DNA of 64,000 nt from Bathymodiolus brooksi (Eukaryota; Mollusca; Bivalvia; Mytilida; Modiolidae): contig OY804577.1 of NCBI GenBank assembly GCA_963680875.1, positions 108,263,906 to 108,327,905 on the forward strand, read 5' to 3'. A model generated the notes under the pieces. The model searched no databases. It was not told where the DNA came from and was given only the letters and a program-made list of their open reading frames with translations. The translations under genes were made by a program, and so were the position numbers. Of this stretch, positions 51,026 to 60,401 are shown piece after piece (positions within the stretch are counted from its first letter, which is position 1; each line of letters opens with the position of its first letter).

Positions 51026-51480
51026 CTTTAAAATAGACAATTATAAATTCATAGCTTTATAAGCAATTTTGCAATTTGAAAAATCCTAATCTTCACATAG
51101 AATTATGATACGCACGTGGAACACATGGTAGAGAAATATGACCTATTTTCTTGGCTGAGATTGGGGGGGGGGGGATCTGGGGTACACACACAGTGGGGAT
51201 TTAAACCCTATGGAAGGTGTGTCAGCTACTTTACAACAACTAACCCTTAGAATTGGATGTAAATGAGAGCCTTGTGTTTTCAGAATGCCATACTCATTGC
51301 ATGTAAGGCATCTTGCACAAGTCGGTCCTTTGCACAAGTTTGATGGAAGTGGTAGATGACTCATTAAATGGCAAAGTTTTTCTGCCTTATCCACCCTACC
51401 CCCTCATTGCAACTTAATATCCATCCATAAACCATCCAAACACCACCTTTTACCTGCATGATTTATTACTTGTAAGACAA
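51026..51480. other. Intron of the caspase-like gene, no exon seen
   Basis: AT-rich with a G-run at about 51164. The 83-aa minus-strand ORF at 51143-51394 is Pro/Cys-rich with no domain and poor flanking splice signals. Confidence 0.5.
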
Positions 51481-51486
51481 GTTTAA

Positions 51487-51785
51487 AGATACCAAAGGGA
51501 GGTAATCAGAAGCCATAAATAAAAGGACAGACAATACAATGGCCACAAGATACCAAAGGGGTAATCAGAAGCCATAAATAAAAGGACAGACAATACAATG
51601 GCCACAAGATACCAAAGGGGTAATCAGAAGCCATAAATAAAAGGACAGACAATACAATGGCCACCAGATACCAAAGGGGTAATCAGAAGCCATAAATAAA
51701 AGGACAGACAATACAATGGCCACCAGATACCAAAGGGGTAATCAGAAGCCATAAATAAAAGGACAGACAATACAATGGCCAAAAG
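51487..51785. repeat. 59-bp tandem repeat, about five units
   Basis: The unit is AGATACCAAAGGGGTAATCA, GAAGCCATAAATAAAAGGAC, AGACAATACAATGGCCAC. Anchors are near 51487, 51547, 51606, 51665 and 51724. The minus-strand ORFs that read WWPLYCLSFYLWLLIT-type strings are products of this repeat. Confidence 0.95.
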
Positions 51786-52341
51786 TAATAGGACAAAAAG
51801 ACCAACAATGATATACAAAATACTACACGGAAAACTAAAGAGTGACTAACATGACCCCCATATAAAAAAAACATAGGTGTACTCGTGTGTGCCAGATAAA
51901 AATGCAGTTTCTGTTTCACTAGTGGCACCTGTCGTGTCAACGACACGAACATCATCTTGTATGGAAATCGTGTTGGGACACCACTTTACGTAAATAAATA
52001 CAAATAATGAATAAAAGAAGAATTTGTTCTTGTCATGATATACATGTAGCTGAAATGCTGCTCACTTGACATTAACCAAATTTTCTGAGAAATCTCTAGA
52101 AAAGAATGAGGATATTTTTATCAATTTTAGACTTGAAATATTAAAATGGAAGCTAATGGAAATCCAGGAACGCAAAATTTTAAGGATTTCCCTTTTAAAA
52201 TGTAGGAGAAATTGTGTGTACAAACTATAGTGACAGACGAACAGGACAAAAACAATGTGTTCAGAAGGGGGAGAAATAATGACACTACAATAGCAAGATC
52301 ATTGATTGCTCATAGTTAACAAACTACTTACTATATGATGA
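51786..52341. other. Intronic DNA, no gene seen
   Basis: Contains a short family 2 SINE tail-like segment at about 52030-52080. Otherwise unrecognised. Confidence 0.45.
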
Positions 52342-52475
52342 TGGTGATAAAGTTTGTCAGTGACTTGCGGCATGTCTGTGGTTTTCTCTGGATTCCTCCA
52401 CCAATAAAACAAACAGCCACGATATAACGGAAATATTGTTGAAAGAGGCGTTAAACACCATAACCTTAACCCCTA
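52342..52475 (+). mobile_element. SINE family 1, 3' fragment
   Basis: Contains GATAAAGTTTGTCAGTGACT, TCCTCCACCAATAAAAC and GAGGCGTTAAACACCATAAC. The head is missing. Confidence 0.8.
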
Positions 52476-52629
52476 CTGAGAAGACAGAAACTATAATAAT
52501 CTGGCCAAAATTAAAACTCTGTGGAAGCTGTTATGCTATGTCCATTTAAGATATGTAAATAAGTACAAGATGAAGGGAAATATGAATATTCAAAGGAAAT
52601 ATTAGACCCTTTTATTTTCTCCATTATAT

Positions 52630-52808
52630 AGCCAAACCTGCTTTAGTGACCACCTCTGTTAAGCAATAACTTGTATTATGTGACCGTAATTATAATTTCC
52701 TTTCACAGTGCATTTTATATTAATAAAACCTGTATTAAGTGACCACCTGTCTTATGTGACCCTTTTTCAATGTTCCCTTGGAAGGTCACATTAGACAGGT
52801 TTGACTGT
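52630..52808. mobile_element. Mariner-like MITE
   Basis: The ends are TAGCCAAACCTGC and, inverted, TACAGTCAAACCTGTC. Internal words such as AGTGACCACCTGTCTTATGT are arranged in inverted fashion. Same family as 58648-58826. Confidence 0.65.
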
Positions 52809-52875
52809 AGTTATTCCAATCAAGCTAGAATCTTATTATTTTTCAGGATATTTGCACATATATCAAAGGTTTACA

Positions 52876-53112
52876 GGGACCATCGTGGTCGTGATCGTAT
52901 GTTAGTTGGATTTGCAATCAGTGCCTATTACCACTGAAGTTGTGAGTTCGAATCCAACTCTGGCAACTTGCAAGGGGTACTTGATACAATATTATGTGAT
53001 AAAGTTTGTCAGTGACTTGCAAAAGGTTGGTGGTTTTCCCCATTCACTCTGGTTTCCTCCACCAATAAAACTGACTGCCACAATATAACTGAAAAATTGT
53101 TGAAAGTTAAAC
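52876..53112 (+). mobile_element. SINE family 1, near full length, with C-run at the tail
   Basis: The head has ATCGTGGTCGTGATCGTATG, and the B-box-like segment is GTGAGTTCGAATCC. Then come TTTGTCAGTGACTTGC and the tail TTGTTGAAAGTTAAACACC, followed by a C-run (53113-53127). The 60-aa ORF at 52906 is a reading of it. Confidence 0.82.
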
Positions 53113-53127
53113 ACCCCCCCCCCCCCC

Positions 53128-53517
53128 TTTTTCAATATATTGGATCATAATTTAGATATTCCTTCATGTATTAAATAATATTGAAACATTTTTTTCTTTT
53201 CATGTATCAAAATGGCTTTAAAAACACTAACCATAACTCTATGAGAATGTAGAATATGTTGGTTCAATAGATCTACTTATCTATCAGATACAAAAAAAAC
53301 AATCATAACTGCTATTTCTTATAGATATAACATTTAGTAAGTAGTGGTAACATTCAAAGAAATTATTGGTCTTTGTGAGAGACAAGATGTAATACAATGT
53401 ACAAACAAATCAGTCACTGTTATGACTTAATAAGTAGATATAATAACAGTGAAAAATATATCAACAATACATAGAAATGTGTAACTTAATTAGTTGCATG
53501 ATGGACCTACTAGATGA
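53128..53517. other. AT-rich intronic DNA, nothing recognised
   Basis: No exon, RNA gene or element was recognised on either strand. Confidence 0.45.
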
Positions 53518-53665
53518 AGGTTATTCCATAAATGTGTCGTGCACCACTAAATTTGACATCTAAGTTTTAATTACTATCACTGGGTCGATATCTCTGCTGG
53601 TGGACTATTAGTCCTTGAGGGGTATCATCCGCCCACTTCGGCACTGACATGGTTTATTAGATATA
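53518..53665. repeat. Dispersed repeat of a type common in bivalve genomes
   Basis: Contains GGTTATTCCATAAATGTGTC, CTGGGTCGATATCTCTGCTG and GTGGACTATTAGTCC. A related piece (GGTTATTCCAGCAATGCGTC) is at about 55196-55232. Words of this kind are widespread in mussel and oyster sequence; the parent element is not known to me. Confidence 0.45.
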
Positions 53666-53814
53666 CATATGTATTTATTACTGAAATTTACAGTTCCTTA
53701 AAAATGTAATTCTTAATAAAACAAGATCTGATTATAATCTAACGATTATGAAGTCTCAAGTCTCCCAAACCGGCCACTGACAACAGGTTTACAAAATGAA
53801 TTAAAAGCTACCTT

Positions 53815-54600
53815 TGAAATCGAACAATGTTGAATTTTTGCGGTATTGTGGAGACCATTTTGAAAATGGAGACCGGTAAAAAATTTTCGATGTCAGGAAT
53901 CAATTCGGGACATCATAATCTACCTACATATGAAATGTCGTTGAAATCGGATAATGTTGAATTTGTGCGATATCGTGGTGGCCATTTTGAAAATGGCGAC
54001 CGGTAGAAATTTTCCAATGCAGGGAATAAATTTGGGACATCATTATCTACCCACATATGAAATGTCGTTGAAATCGGACAATGTTGAATTTCTGCGTTAT
54101 TGTGGCGTCCATTTTGAAAATGGCGACCGCTAGAAATTTTTCAATGTAGGGAATAAATTTGGGACATCATTATCTACCCACATATGATGAAATGTCGTTG
54201 AAATCGGATAATGTTGAATTTGTGCGTTATTGTGGCGGCCATTTCGAAAATGGCGACCGCTAGAAATTTTTCAATGTCAGGAATCTATTCGGGACATCAT
54301 AATCTACCCACATATGAAATGTCGTTGAAATCGGACAATGTTGAATTTGTGCGGTATTGTGGCGGCCATTTAGATAATGGCGATCGGTAGAAATTTTTCA
54401 ATGTCGGGAATAAATTCGGGACATCATAATCTACCCACATATCAAATTTAGATGATATCGAACAATGTTGAATTTTTGCGGTATTGTGGCGGCATTTAGA
54501 TAATGGCGATCGGTAGAAATTTTTCAATGTCAAGACATCATTATCTAACCACATATCAAATTTTGATGATATCGGACAATGTTGAATTTTTACCGCCCAT
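53815..54600. repeat. Tandem repeat of about 120-130 bp with a palindromic core
   Basis: Six to seven diverged units. Each has a segment like AAATCGGACAATGTTGAATT, then TGTGGCGGCCATTTTGAAAA with ATGGCGACCGGTAGAAATTT, then GGGACATCATAATCTACCCA. The core GCCATTTTGAAAATGGC is a perfect palindrome in several units. The 109-aa minus-strand ORF at 54297-54626 is a reading of the repeat. It lies in an intron of the caspase-like gene. Confidence 0.88.
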
Positions 54601-54929
54601 TTTTTATGCCGTGTTTTGGCAGACATGTTGAAAATTTTGAAAATGCAGAATTGCTCCTCTAATGATGACCTATCACTATGTCAAATGTTATGTCTCTATC
54701 ATTATCCATTTAAAAGTTATCAACATTAATGTACGAAATTTCAACTTTCTCATAGGATTCTATAGTAACCCCCACCCCCTTTGAACCTCTCAAAATATGA
54801 CTTTGACCCCCTTTACCACAAAGCTGAAAACTTTAGGACCAACTAGAAACATATATCTATAACTCCACCAAGTTTCATGAATTTCTGTGCAACAGTTCCT
54901 GAGATCTGCCGTGGACAAGTTCATGTGCC

Positions 54930-54930
54930 A

Positions 54931-54974
<44 letters not shown>

Positions 54975-55012
54975 AGGAGAAGAATAATAATAATAATAAG
55001 AAGAAGAAACGG
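54930..55012. repeat. AAAG/AAT/AAG microsatellite
   Basis: A run of about ten AAAG units followed by AAT and AAG units. The Lys- and Phe/Leu-rich ORFs on both strands here are readings of it. Confidence 0.95.
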
Positions 55013-55276
55013 AGCAAAAACCATAAGTCTCCAAACGTTGTTGGGGAGACTTATCTAAGATTCTTCTCCCTTTTTCCAGCCAAAGAGACCTTAGACGATT
55101 TTGGCTATCCTGTTTAGGCCATTTGGCTTTATTGCTCCCAAAACTTAAAATTTGTTGGGTTTCCAATCTTTCGATTTTGAGCGTACATGACAACGGTTAT
55201 TCCAGCAATGCGTCGCATGCACTAAACGGTTGGTTTTTTTAGCAAATAAAAGACTTCAACGTTGTTGTTTATAGCC

Positions 55277-55417
55277 TTAGTACATGAGATTTTTCAAAGA
55301 AGCAATAAGTTCAGCAGCGTCATACTTAAAACACTTGGCATAAATGATATAAGACAACATTCCAACAAAAACAAGGATGAGAAATATCATTTTTGATCCC
55401 ATATCTACAAGTTGTCT
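55277..55417 (-). other. Unplaced open frame with a membrane-like segment
   Basis: Read on the minus strand from ATG at about 55402: MGSKMIFLILVFVGMLSYII, then YAKCFKYDAAELIASLKNLM before TAA. The first half is hydrophobic enough for a membrane segment. The second half faintly resembles the strand-helix that precedes the SHG motif in caspases, but it lies after the SHG exon in gene order and has a stop. It could be a relic of another copy or chance. Confidence 0.2.
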
Positions 55418-55419
55418 TA

Positions 55420-55646
55420 GGGATCGACCATTTAACTTTGAATTTTTTTTTCGGACAACACAAGAGTTAGAATATTTATTTTTTTGTCGCACAAAGTGCG
55501 AATTTTTTTTCCAGAATTTAACATTAGGTTATATGACAAAAACTCTGAATCAGATTATTTTTTTTTTCCTCCATCAAAATCAGAATATTTTTTTAGAAAA
55601 AAAACATAACCCCCCCCCCCCCCCTTCAAGTTAAATGGTCGTTCCC
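55420..55646. mobile_element. PIF/Harbinger-like MITE, intact termini
   Basis: TTA target duplications lie at 55417-55419 and 55647-55649. The termini are GGGATCGACCATTTAACTT and, inverted, GGGAACGACCATTTAACTT. The interior is T-rich with a C-run just inside the right end. It defines the termini used to recognise the elements at 308-1035 and 47499-47715. Confidence 0.75.
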
Positions 55647-55653
55647 TTAACAC

Positions 55654-55990
55654 ATGTGTGAACACAATTTATGTGGACAATTCATGTGTAACAATTTATG
55701 TGGACAATTCATGTGTAACAATTTATGTGGACACTTCATGTGTAACAATTTACCATATGTGCACACTTCATGTGTAACAATTTGTGTGGACACTTCATGT
55801 GGAACAATTTATGTGGACACTTCATTTGCAACAATTTATGTGGACACTTCATTTGTAACAATTTATGAGGACACTTCATGTGTAACAATTTATGTAGACA
55901 CTATGTGTTACAGTGTAACAATTTACCATATGTGGACACTGCATGTGTAACAATTTATGCAAACACTTCATGTGTAACAATTTAATAAGA
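55654..55990. repeat. 27-bp tandem repeat, about 12 units
   Basis: The unit is of the form TGTAACAATTTATGTGGACA plus CTTCATG, with variants and two ACCATATG-bearing units. The 98-aa plus-strand ORF (NNLCGQFMC-type) is a product of this repeat. Confidence 0.92.
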
Positions 55991-56005
55991 CTTGTGAACA
56001 CTTAC

Positions 56006-56072
56006 TTGAATGAGAAACACCATGATCTTTTCCATCTTTAGTTACCGTATCTTCATTTCTGTTTCTACACAT
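56006..56072 (-). CDS. Caspase-like protein, exon with the active-site cysteine
   Basis: A 67-bp exon read from acceptor GATCAATAG to donor CAA-GTAAGT. The previous exon ends in LLQ in phase 0 and this one opens with MCRNRNEDTVTKDGKDHG. The join gives QMCRN where caspases have QACRG or QACQG, so the catalytic Cys and the following Arg are kept. It ends with one base, A, that joins GC of the exon at 51025 to give Ser. Short size would make it easy for gene prediction to miss. Confidence 0.72.
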
Positions 56073-56531
56073 CTATTGATCAAAAACTTGTTTTTTAATT
56101 ATATAGCAGACTACAGAATATTACGTCACATCAACTTGCTAAAACGAGTGTACATGATAATAACACGTAAATAAAATTTCTTCAAGTGGATCTAATACAA
56201 TTCCAAAAGGAATTTTGTTAATGTGTACTCACAATGGTATAGTTTTTATACGTCTGCTTAAAATCTGTACTCGTACAAATGGTTTTTTGAAGTAAGATCA
56301 ACAAGATTTCATCTATATAGTGGCAGTCTGCATTTTTATTGGTGCTGGAAACCTTGTTCTCTGAAAAATTGTCATCTTCTTCCAAAAGAAATTTGAAAAA
56401 GCGCCATCCAATGAATGATTACGGCAACTATTTTTTTTTTTACCCTTTCGGTTTCAGAGGTTTAAGCTCAAAAGTTGACAAGATATTACAAGTGCAATTT
56501 TTTTCTTGGTTATTAACTTTCATAAACAAAC

Positions 56532-56745
56532 CTGCAATAAAAATATTATCTTTTTATCTGTTTCATCAAAGTGCTTAAATAATCTATCAATCTTATATTT
56601 CTGCTCCGTTGGTCTTCTAGGATTCCATACAATTTCAAATGATACCACGTCGTTTCCATTGTTTGTTTCTATCCCATGTGAACTGACAGCTAATACCAGA
56701 CAATCATAGTTTCCTTTTTCAAATGTTTCTTTCACTGAAATAATT
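56532..56745 (-). CDS. Caspase-like protein, exon with the SHG histidine
   Basis: A 214-bp exon, ending in CAG-GTTTGT. It reads IISVKETFEKGNYDCLVLAV, SSHGIE, then RLFKHFDETDKKIIFLLQ. The hydrophobic strand followed by SHG is the p20 segment with the catalytic His; DKKIIFLLQ corresponds to KPKLFFIQ just before the active Cys. The start shown follows ATGAG and accepts the two bases left by the candidate exon at 57150. Its pyrimidine tract is poor, so the alternative acceptor ATTTCAG about 11 bases further in is possible if the upstream exon differs. Confidence 0.75.
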
Positions 56746-57149
56746 CTCATTTTTTTAATAAATAACAATAAATCACTTTGGCATTATTTTGTTTGACATT
56801 ATTTTATTATTAAATAACAAGGAAAGTTGACATGTCTAAAATTGGTATTTTTATGTGCATTAATTTACATCTTGTTTTTCGTGAAGACAATTAATTTCTT
56901 GTTTAATGTTTATGATTACTTGCTAATAAATCAATGACTATCCACTGGTTTTTTATCCTTTAAGTAATATTCTACAACCAAGATATATTCATCCTGCTTC
57001 ATTATATTAATATTCAATTAAATAAGAACATACACCCTGATTTTGCCCTATCCATATGTTGTTGTAGCATAAATGGCCTTTTTCCCTTTGATGTTTTCAT
57101 GAATTAATCAGCTTAAAAAATATCTTAAAAGAAAATAATTGTACCATAC
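56746..57149. other. Intronic DNA, no convincing exon
   Basis: AT-rich. A short minus-strand open stretch reading KQDEYILVVEYYLKDKKPVD (about 56940-57005) looks protein-like but has a stop directly after it and no fitting splice sites. Confidence 0.4.
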
Positions 57150-57322
57150 CTTAAAACTTTGTTGAATCCAAATGCAAATAAGCGGGGTTTACACCATGGC
57201 ACAATGCGCAGGTCTGAATGTTGTACATTGTACCATATTAGCTTAAAAAACTCTTGTCTCCTTTTTAAAGAAGTCTGACCCTTCGTTTTTTTCTTCAGGC
57301 ACAAGGGTAAATCATGCAAAAT
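57150..57322 (-). CDS. Candidate exon of the caspase-like gene
   Basis: An open minus-strand frame follows GATAG and ends at a good donor, AAG-GTATGG. It contains LKRRQEFFKLIWYNVQHSDL and KPRLFAFGFNKVLR. The two leftover bases join the next exon in frame. It would cover the poorly conserved N-terminal part of the p20 subunit, but I cannot align it confidently. Its start does not fit the one-base remainder of the exon at 58212, so either an exon is missing between them or the start is wrong. Confidence 0.38.
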
Positions 57323-57510
57323 CTATCTGGACGAGCTGTCATTTCATTGGTTCATAGTATTCGTCTATTGTTAGTGTCAAATGTCAATCAATCTATTTCT
57401 GTTACAAAACATATAAACCAGGTGTCTTACTTATATGAACTTATTTAAACAAATCCATCCTTCTGATTTGTTTGCTTAAATAAGTTAATTCGTAAGAACT
57501 GTAGTATATA

Positions 57511-57565
57511 TAATAACTGAAATATTGTTGAAAGTGGCGTTAAACACCATAACACTAACCACACT
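57511..57565 (+). mobile_element. SINE family 1, 3' tail fragment
   Basis: ATAACTGAAATATTGTTGAA followed by AGTGGCGTTAAACACC. Confidence 0.75.
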
Positions 57566-57607
57566 AAAATACTAGTTTATTAAAAGATTTAAACCTATCA
57601 TATTTTT

Positions 57608-57866
57608 AGTGGGGCCATCGTGGCCCTTATCGTATGGTAGTTGGATTTACAACTACCTATGCAATCGGAGTCTATCACCACTGATGCTGTGAGTTCGAAT
57701 CCTACTCGGGGCGAGGTGTACAACATTATGTGATAAAGTTTGTCAGTGACTTGTGGCAGGTCAGTGGTTTTCTCCGGGTCCTCCGGATTCCTCCACCAAT
57801 AAAACTGACCGCCATGATATAACTGAAATATTGTTGAAAGTGGCGTTAAACACCTGAAAACCAACC
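57608..57866 (+). mobile_element. SINE family 1, near full length
   Basis: The head has GGGGCCATCGTGGCCCTTAT and TTGGATTTACAACTACC. The B-box-like segment is GTGAGTTCGAATCC, and the tail is TTGAAAGTGGCGTTAAACAC. A second SINE tail (GCCATGATATAGCTGAAATA, then ATCAATCAATCAATC) follows at 57900-57960. The 88-aa minus-strand ORF is a reading of the SINE. Confidence 0.82.
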
Positions 57867-58040
57867 AACCATATTTTTAGCATATCTCAAGTCAGGATAT
57901 GCCATGATATAGCTGAAATATTGTTAAAGTTGGCATTAAACACCAATCAATCAATCAATCCGGGACTTCACTGTTGTCTTATTTTGTATTTCTCTATTTT
58001 CAGTCAGACAGATGTGAAATTACCATGACAAAATAAATAA

Positions 58041-58104
58041 ATGACTAGAATTAGTTTGAGGAAAACAGCTCGTAGCCATCAGCAATCCTCGTTAAATAAA
58101 TACG
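58041..58104 (+). CDS. Possible first exon of an unrecognised plus-strand gene
   Basis: ATG begins a basic peptide, MTRISLRKTARSHQQSSLNK plus Tyr, and a leftover G just before GGTAAGA. Basic N-terminus, start and donor look like a first coding exon. It leaves one base, whereas the next candidate exon (59016) needs two, so a direct join would not work. It overlaps the interval of the caspase-like gene on the other strand, inside its first intron. Confidence 0.3.
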
Positions 58105-58211
58105 GTAAGAATTAAATTCAAAATTAGCTTATTGAGTAAAGTTTATTGGTCATTTACTAAGCTAATCAATGACAACACATAATAAAAATATAAGTAATTA
58201 ATCTAACTTAC

Positions 58212-58389
58212 ATCGTTTTAAACTTTCATCAAAGTTGGTCTCAGTCCATTTTTTCGTGCCATTATCTTGAATTTTACAATCTTCTACATTTTCCCAAAAC
58301 TCGTTGAACCGTGTCTTATCATCAGATGCTGTGTCTTCCTTGAGGCAAAATATCGTTGCAAGTATTTTCGTTTTATCAGATTCTGCCAT
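58212..58389 (-). CDS. Probable first coding exon of the caspase-like gene
   Basis: ATG at 58389 opens 59 codons ending in a strong donor, CGAT-GTAAGT. It reads MAESDKTKILATIFCLKEDT, later FNEFWENVEDCKIQDNG, and TETNFDESLKR at the end. The final NFDESLKR resembles the caspase NF-D-x-x-L-x-x-R stretch that supplies one substrate-pocket Arg. There is no CARD or death-effector domain, so this would be a short-prodomain type. Its link to the later exons is by position and strand, because the junction to 57322 is not resolved. Confidence 0.5.
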
Positions 58390-58647
58390 AATTTTTTCTA
58401 TAATAAGAAATGTTGTAAAACACTTTTAAACATTGTATTGTTAATTCAGTATTTTTAAAATTATTATATTAATTACAAAATTTATTAGGATCAAACAGCA
58501 GTTAGTTCAACATTTTTTTTTATAACACAAAAATTTATTAGGATCTCATTGTAGTTTGTTTTTTATTATATTAAAAATTCATTAGGACTGGAGGTTCAGA
58601 ATGTATTCTATCGAGCATGACTGGATGTAATAAGGAAAAAAAAACTA

Positions 58648-58826
58648 CAGTCAAGCCTGTATTATGAGGTCACCTTTGGAACAAAGAAAAAGTGGTCTTT
58701 TAAGACAGGTGACCTCTTAAAAGAGGTTCAATTCATATGACATTTTCTATGACAGGACATAAAGAGAGTAGCTGCATAATACAGGTGACTGCTTCATAAA
58801 GGTGACCGCATGGGCAGGTTTGACTG
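58648..58826. mobile_element. Mariner-like MITE
   Basis: Flanked by TA. The ends are CAGTCAAGCCTGTATTATGA and, inverted, CAGTCAAACCTGCCCATGCG. Internal inverted AGGTGACC words. Same family as 52630-52808. Confidence 0.75.
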
Positions 58827-59015
58827 TACACTGTAAATCCTCTTTCATTATCTACATGGAATTGGGAGCAGTGGCTATGATAGTATTCTTGTATGAGATT
58901 TATGTTCTTCATTGTTCATACAAATTTTAATTTAGCTACATCTTAATTAACACACTCTGTAGATATTGGGGAAAAATATTGTTTTTTTATGGTTCTTTCA
59001 TTGCTTTTTTTGTAG

Positions 59016-59140
59016 TTCTTCCGTGATAAAAGTTTATGAGAAATATCATTCGTCGATAGAATATGGTCAAAAATTTTCCATCATTTTAGATAAAATTTTA
59101 GTGCTTGCAAAAAGTCCATTATCAAAATTTTCATTTGTAG
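59016..59140 (+). CDS. Unrecognised gene, internal exon 1
   Basis: Between a strong acceptor, GCTTTTTTTGTAG, and donor TAG-GTATTA. The frame reads SSVIKVYEKYHSSIEYGQKF, then SIILDKILVLAKSPLSKFSF and V. It needs two bases from an upstream exon and leaves one base, G. The join with the exon at 59702 keeps frame exactly. The product is mixed helix-like with no motif I can name. An ORF starting at 58966 with an alternative codon covers it, but the acceptor makes an exon start here more likely. Confidence 0.45.
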
Positions 59141-59211
59141 GTATTATGTAATAATTACAGTAAATATTATACTCCCAAGGCCAATGGAACATGTGGTATT
59201 ATAGACATAGG

Positions 59212-59401
59212 AGGGGTGGATCCAGGATTTCAAGTTAGGGGGGGGGGGACACTTAAAAAAAATTGTGCCGAGCGGAGGGAGGCGTGAAAATTTTTGGGAT
59301 ATTTCGTGCGAAAAATCACGATTTTACGCCAAAAAATCATATTTTTTCCAATTTTAGGGGGGGGGCGTCCGCCGGGTGCGCCCCCCACTGGATCCGCCCT
59401 G
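59212..59401. mobile_element. hAT-like MITE
   Basis: Repeated CATAGGA flanks (59206-59212 and 402-408 of the same kilobase). The ends are GGGGTGGATCCAGG and, inverted, AGGGCGGATCCAG, with a G-run just inside each end. The interior shares AAAAATCACGATTTTA and AAAAAATCATATTTTTTCC with the copy at 62345-62513. The ends resemble CAGGGGCGGATCCAG termini of hAT elements. The 80-aa minus-strand ORF is a reading of it. It lies in the intron between the two unknown-gene exons. Confidence 0.7.
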
Positions 59402-59701
59402 CATAGGACCCTATTTCTATGCTGCTGGGTACAACCCATCTGAAAGGTGCTTCCAAGGGTTGTACAGGACACATCAATTAAATACAGAAATCACCTAGGA
59501 AATGACCTCATTTTCATGGTCTCTTTATGTCAAGTTTTCATAAGTAGGTCAGTTTTTTCTTTATCATGCATCCTAGACTCACCATATTTGGTCCACAAAT
59601 TGATGACGGAGGGTACATGTCCATATTTCTTTATTTGTAATCTTAATTTAATAGCAGTTGCATGGTACTTTGATTTAATTTCTTTTTTAACAAAATTTCA
59701 G

Positions 59702-59763
59702 ACACAAAAAATAACACAATAGCAGGGGCTCTGCAGGAGATACATAGATATGTGTTTACACTT
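59702..59763 (+). CDS. Unrecognised gene, internal exon 2
   Basis: A 62-bp exon between AAAATTTCAG and a consensus donor, CTT-GTAAGT. Two bases complete an Asp codon, then TKNNTIAGALQEIHRYVFTL follows, ending in phase 0. Joined to the previous exon it gives a continuous sequence running through KFSFVGDTKNN. No further exon is evident before the promoter of the PHD gene, so later exons may be short or outside the window. Function unknown. Confidence 0.45.
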
Positions 59764-60304
59764 GTAAGTTTCAAATTCTGTGTGTTTTCTTTTAAAGTCT
59801 AGCTTGTTAATGCAGTGTCTGGTCAATTTGTCCCATGTCAAATTTTGTCCCACTTTTGGACAATTTGTCACAACTGTAATTTATCAATGTGGATCATTTT
59901 TTTTTTAGATTTAGTAAAATAAAAAAGATGGAATATGTTCAATGTAGACAATAAAAAGTATTGCTCTGTGTAATAAGCCACTACCTAATTTTAAGCTATA
60001 ATTTTGGTTATAGTTCGTTGATGATAGATCAAATAAATGCTTCAATAATCAGCTTGGGCATAATTATTGAATGATCTGACTGAAGTTATTGTTTTTTTAA
60101 TATTATTTGATTGGCAATTTTTTTAGCATCAAGTCAATTAGTATAGTTAATATTTATAGAACAGTTACTCTTAATCAGTTTTGTGTATATTTTACAATAT
60201 AGTTTTTACTCACTGTCCTTTTCGTGAAACCAAACACAAACATCAAAGAAACAAAAGAAATATGCAATCAGCTTGGGAGGTGGGGGAAGACAAAATAGTG
60301 TCTT
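59764..60304. other. AT-rich intergenic DNA with a TTTGTCCCA-rich stretch
   Basis: At 59815-59880, GGTCAATTTGTCCCATGTCA is followed by related words. Inverted relatives (GGGACAAATTGACC) form a short array at 62190-62275. No gene is seen. Confidence 0.5.
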
Positions 60305-60390
60305 ATTGGTCAAATACATTAAAACCAATCATATGAAAACATTACAAAAAAAACAAATATAAAAGGAAAATGTTTAGTCACTGAATACAT
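60305..60390 (+). promoter_or_regulatory. Promoter of the PHD-finger gene (CCAAT and TATA boxes)
   Basis: An inverted CCAAT (ATTGG, 60305-60309), a direct CCAAT (60325-60329) and TATAAAAG (60358-60365) precede the ATG at 60402. Transcription would be expected to start near 60390, which would leave a very short 5' UTR. The spacing is right for a classical RNA polymerase II core promoter; activity is inferred only. Confidence 0.55.
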
Positions 60391-60401
60391 AAACTTTCAT
60401 C

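Noticed and set aside
51624..51955. Hydrophobic minus-strand ORFs
   Set aside because: Products of the 59-bp tandem repeat.
55277..55417. Caspase exon preceding the SHG motif
   Set aside because: Lies on the wrong side of the SHG exon in gene order and ends in a stop; kept only as an unplaced frame.
55654..55950. Cys-rich 98-aa ORF
   Set aside because: Product of the 27-bp repeat; regular unit length explains the pattern.
59230..59472. 80-aa minus-strand ORF with a Gly/Pro-rich middle
   Set aside because: Reads the hAT-like MITE; the same string type occurs in the second MITE copy at 62314-62589.
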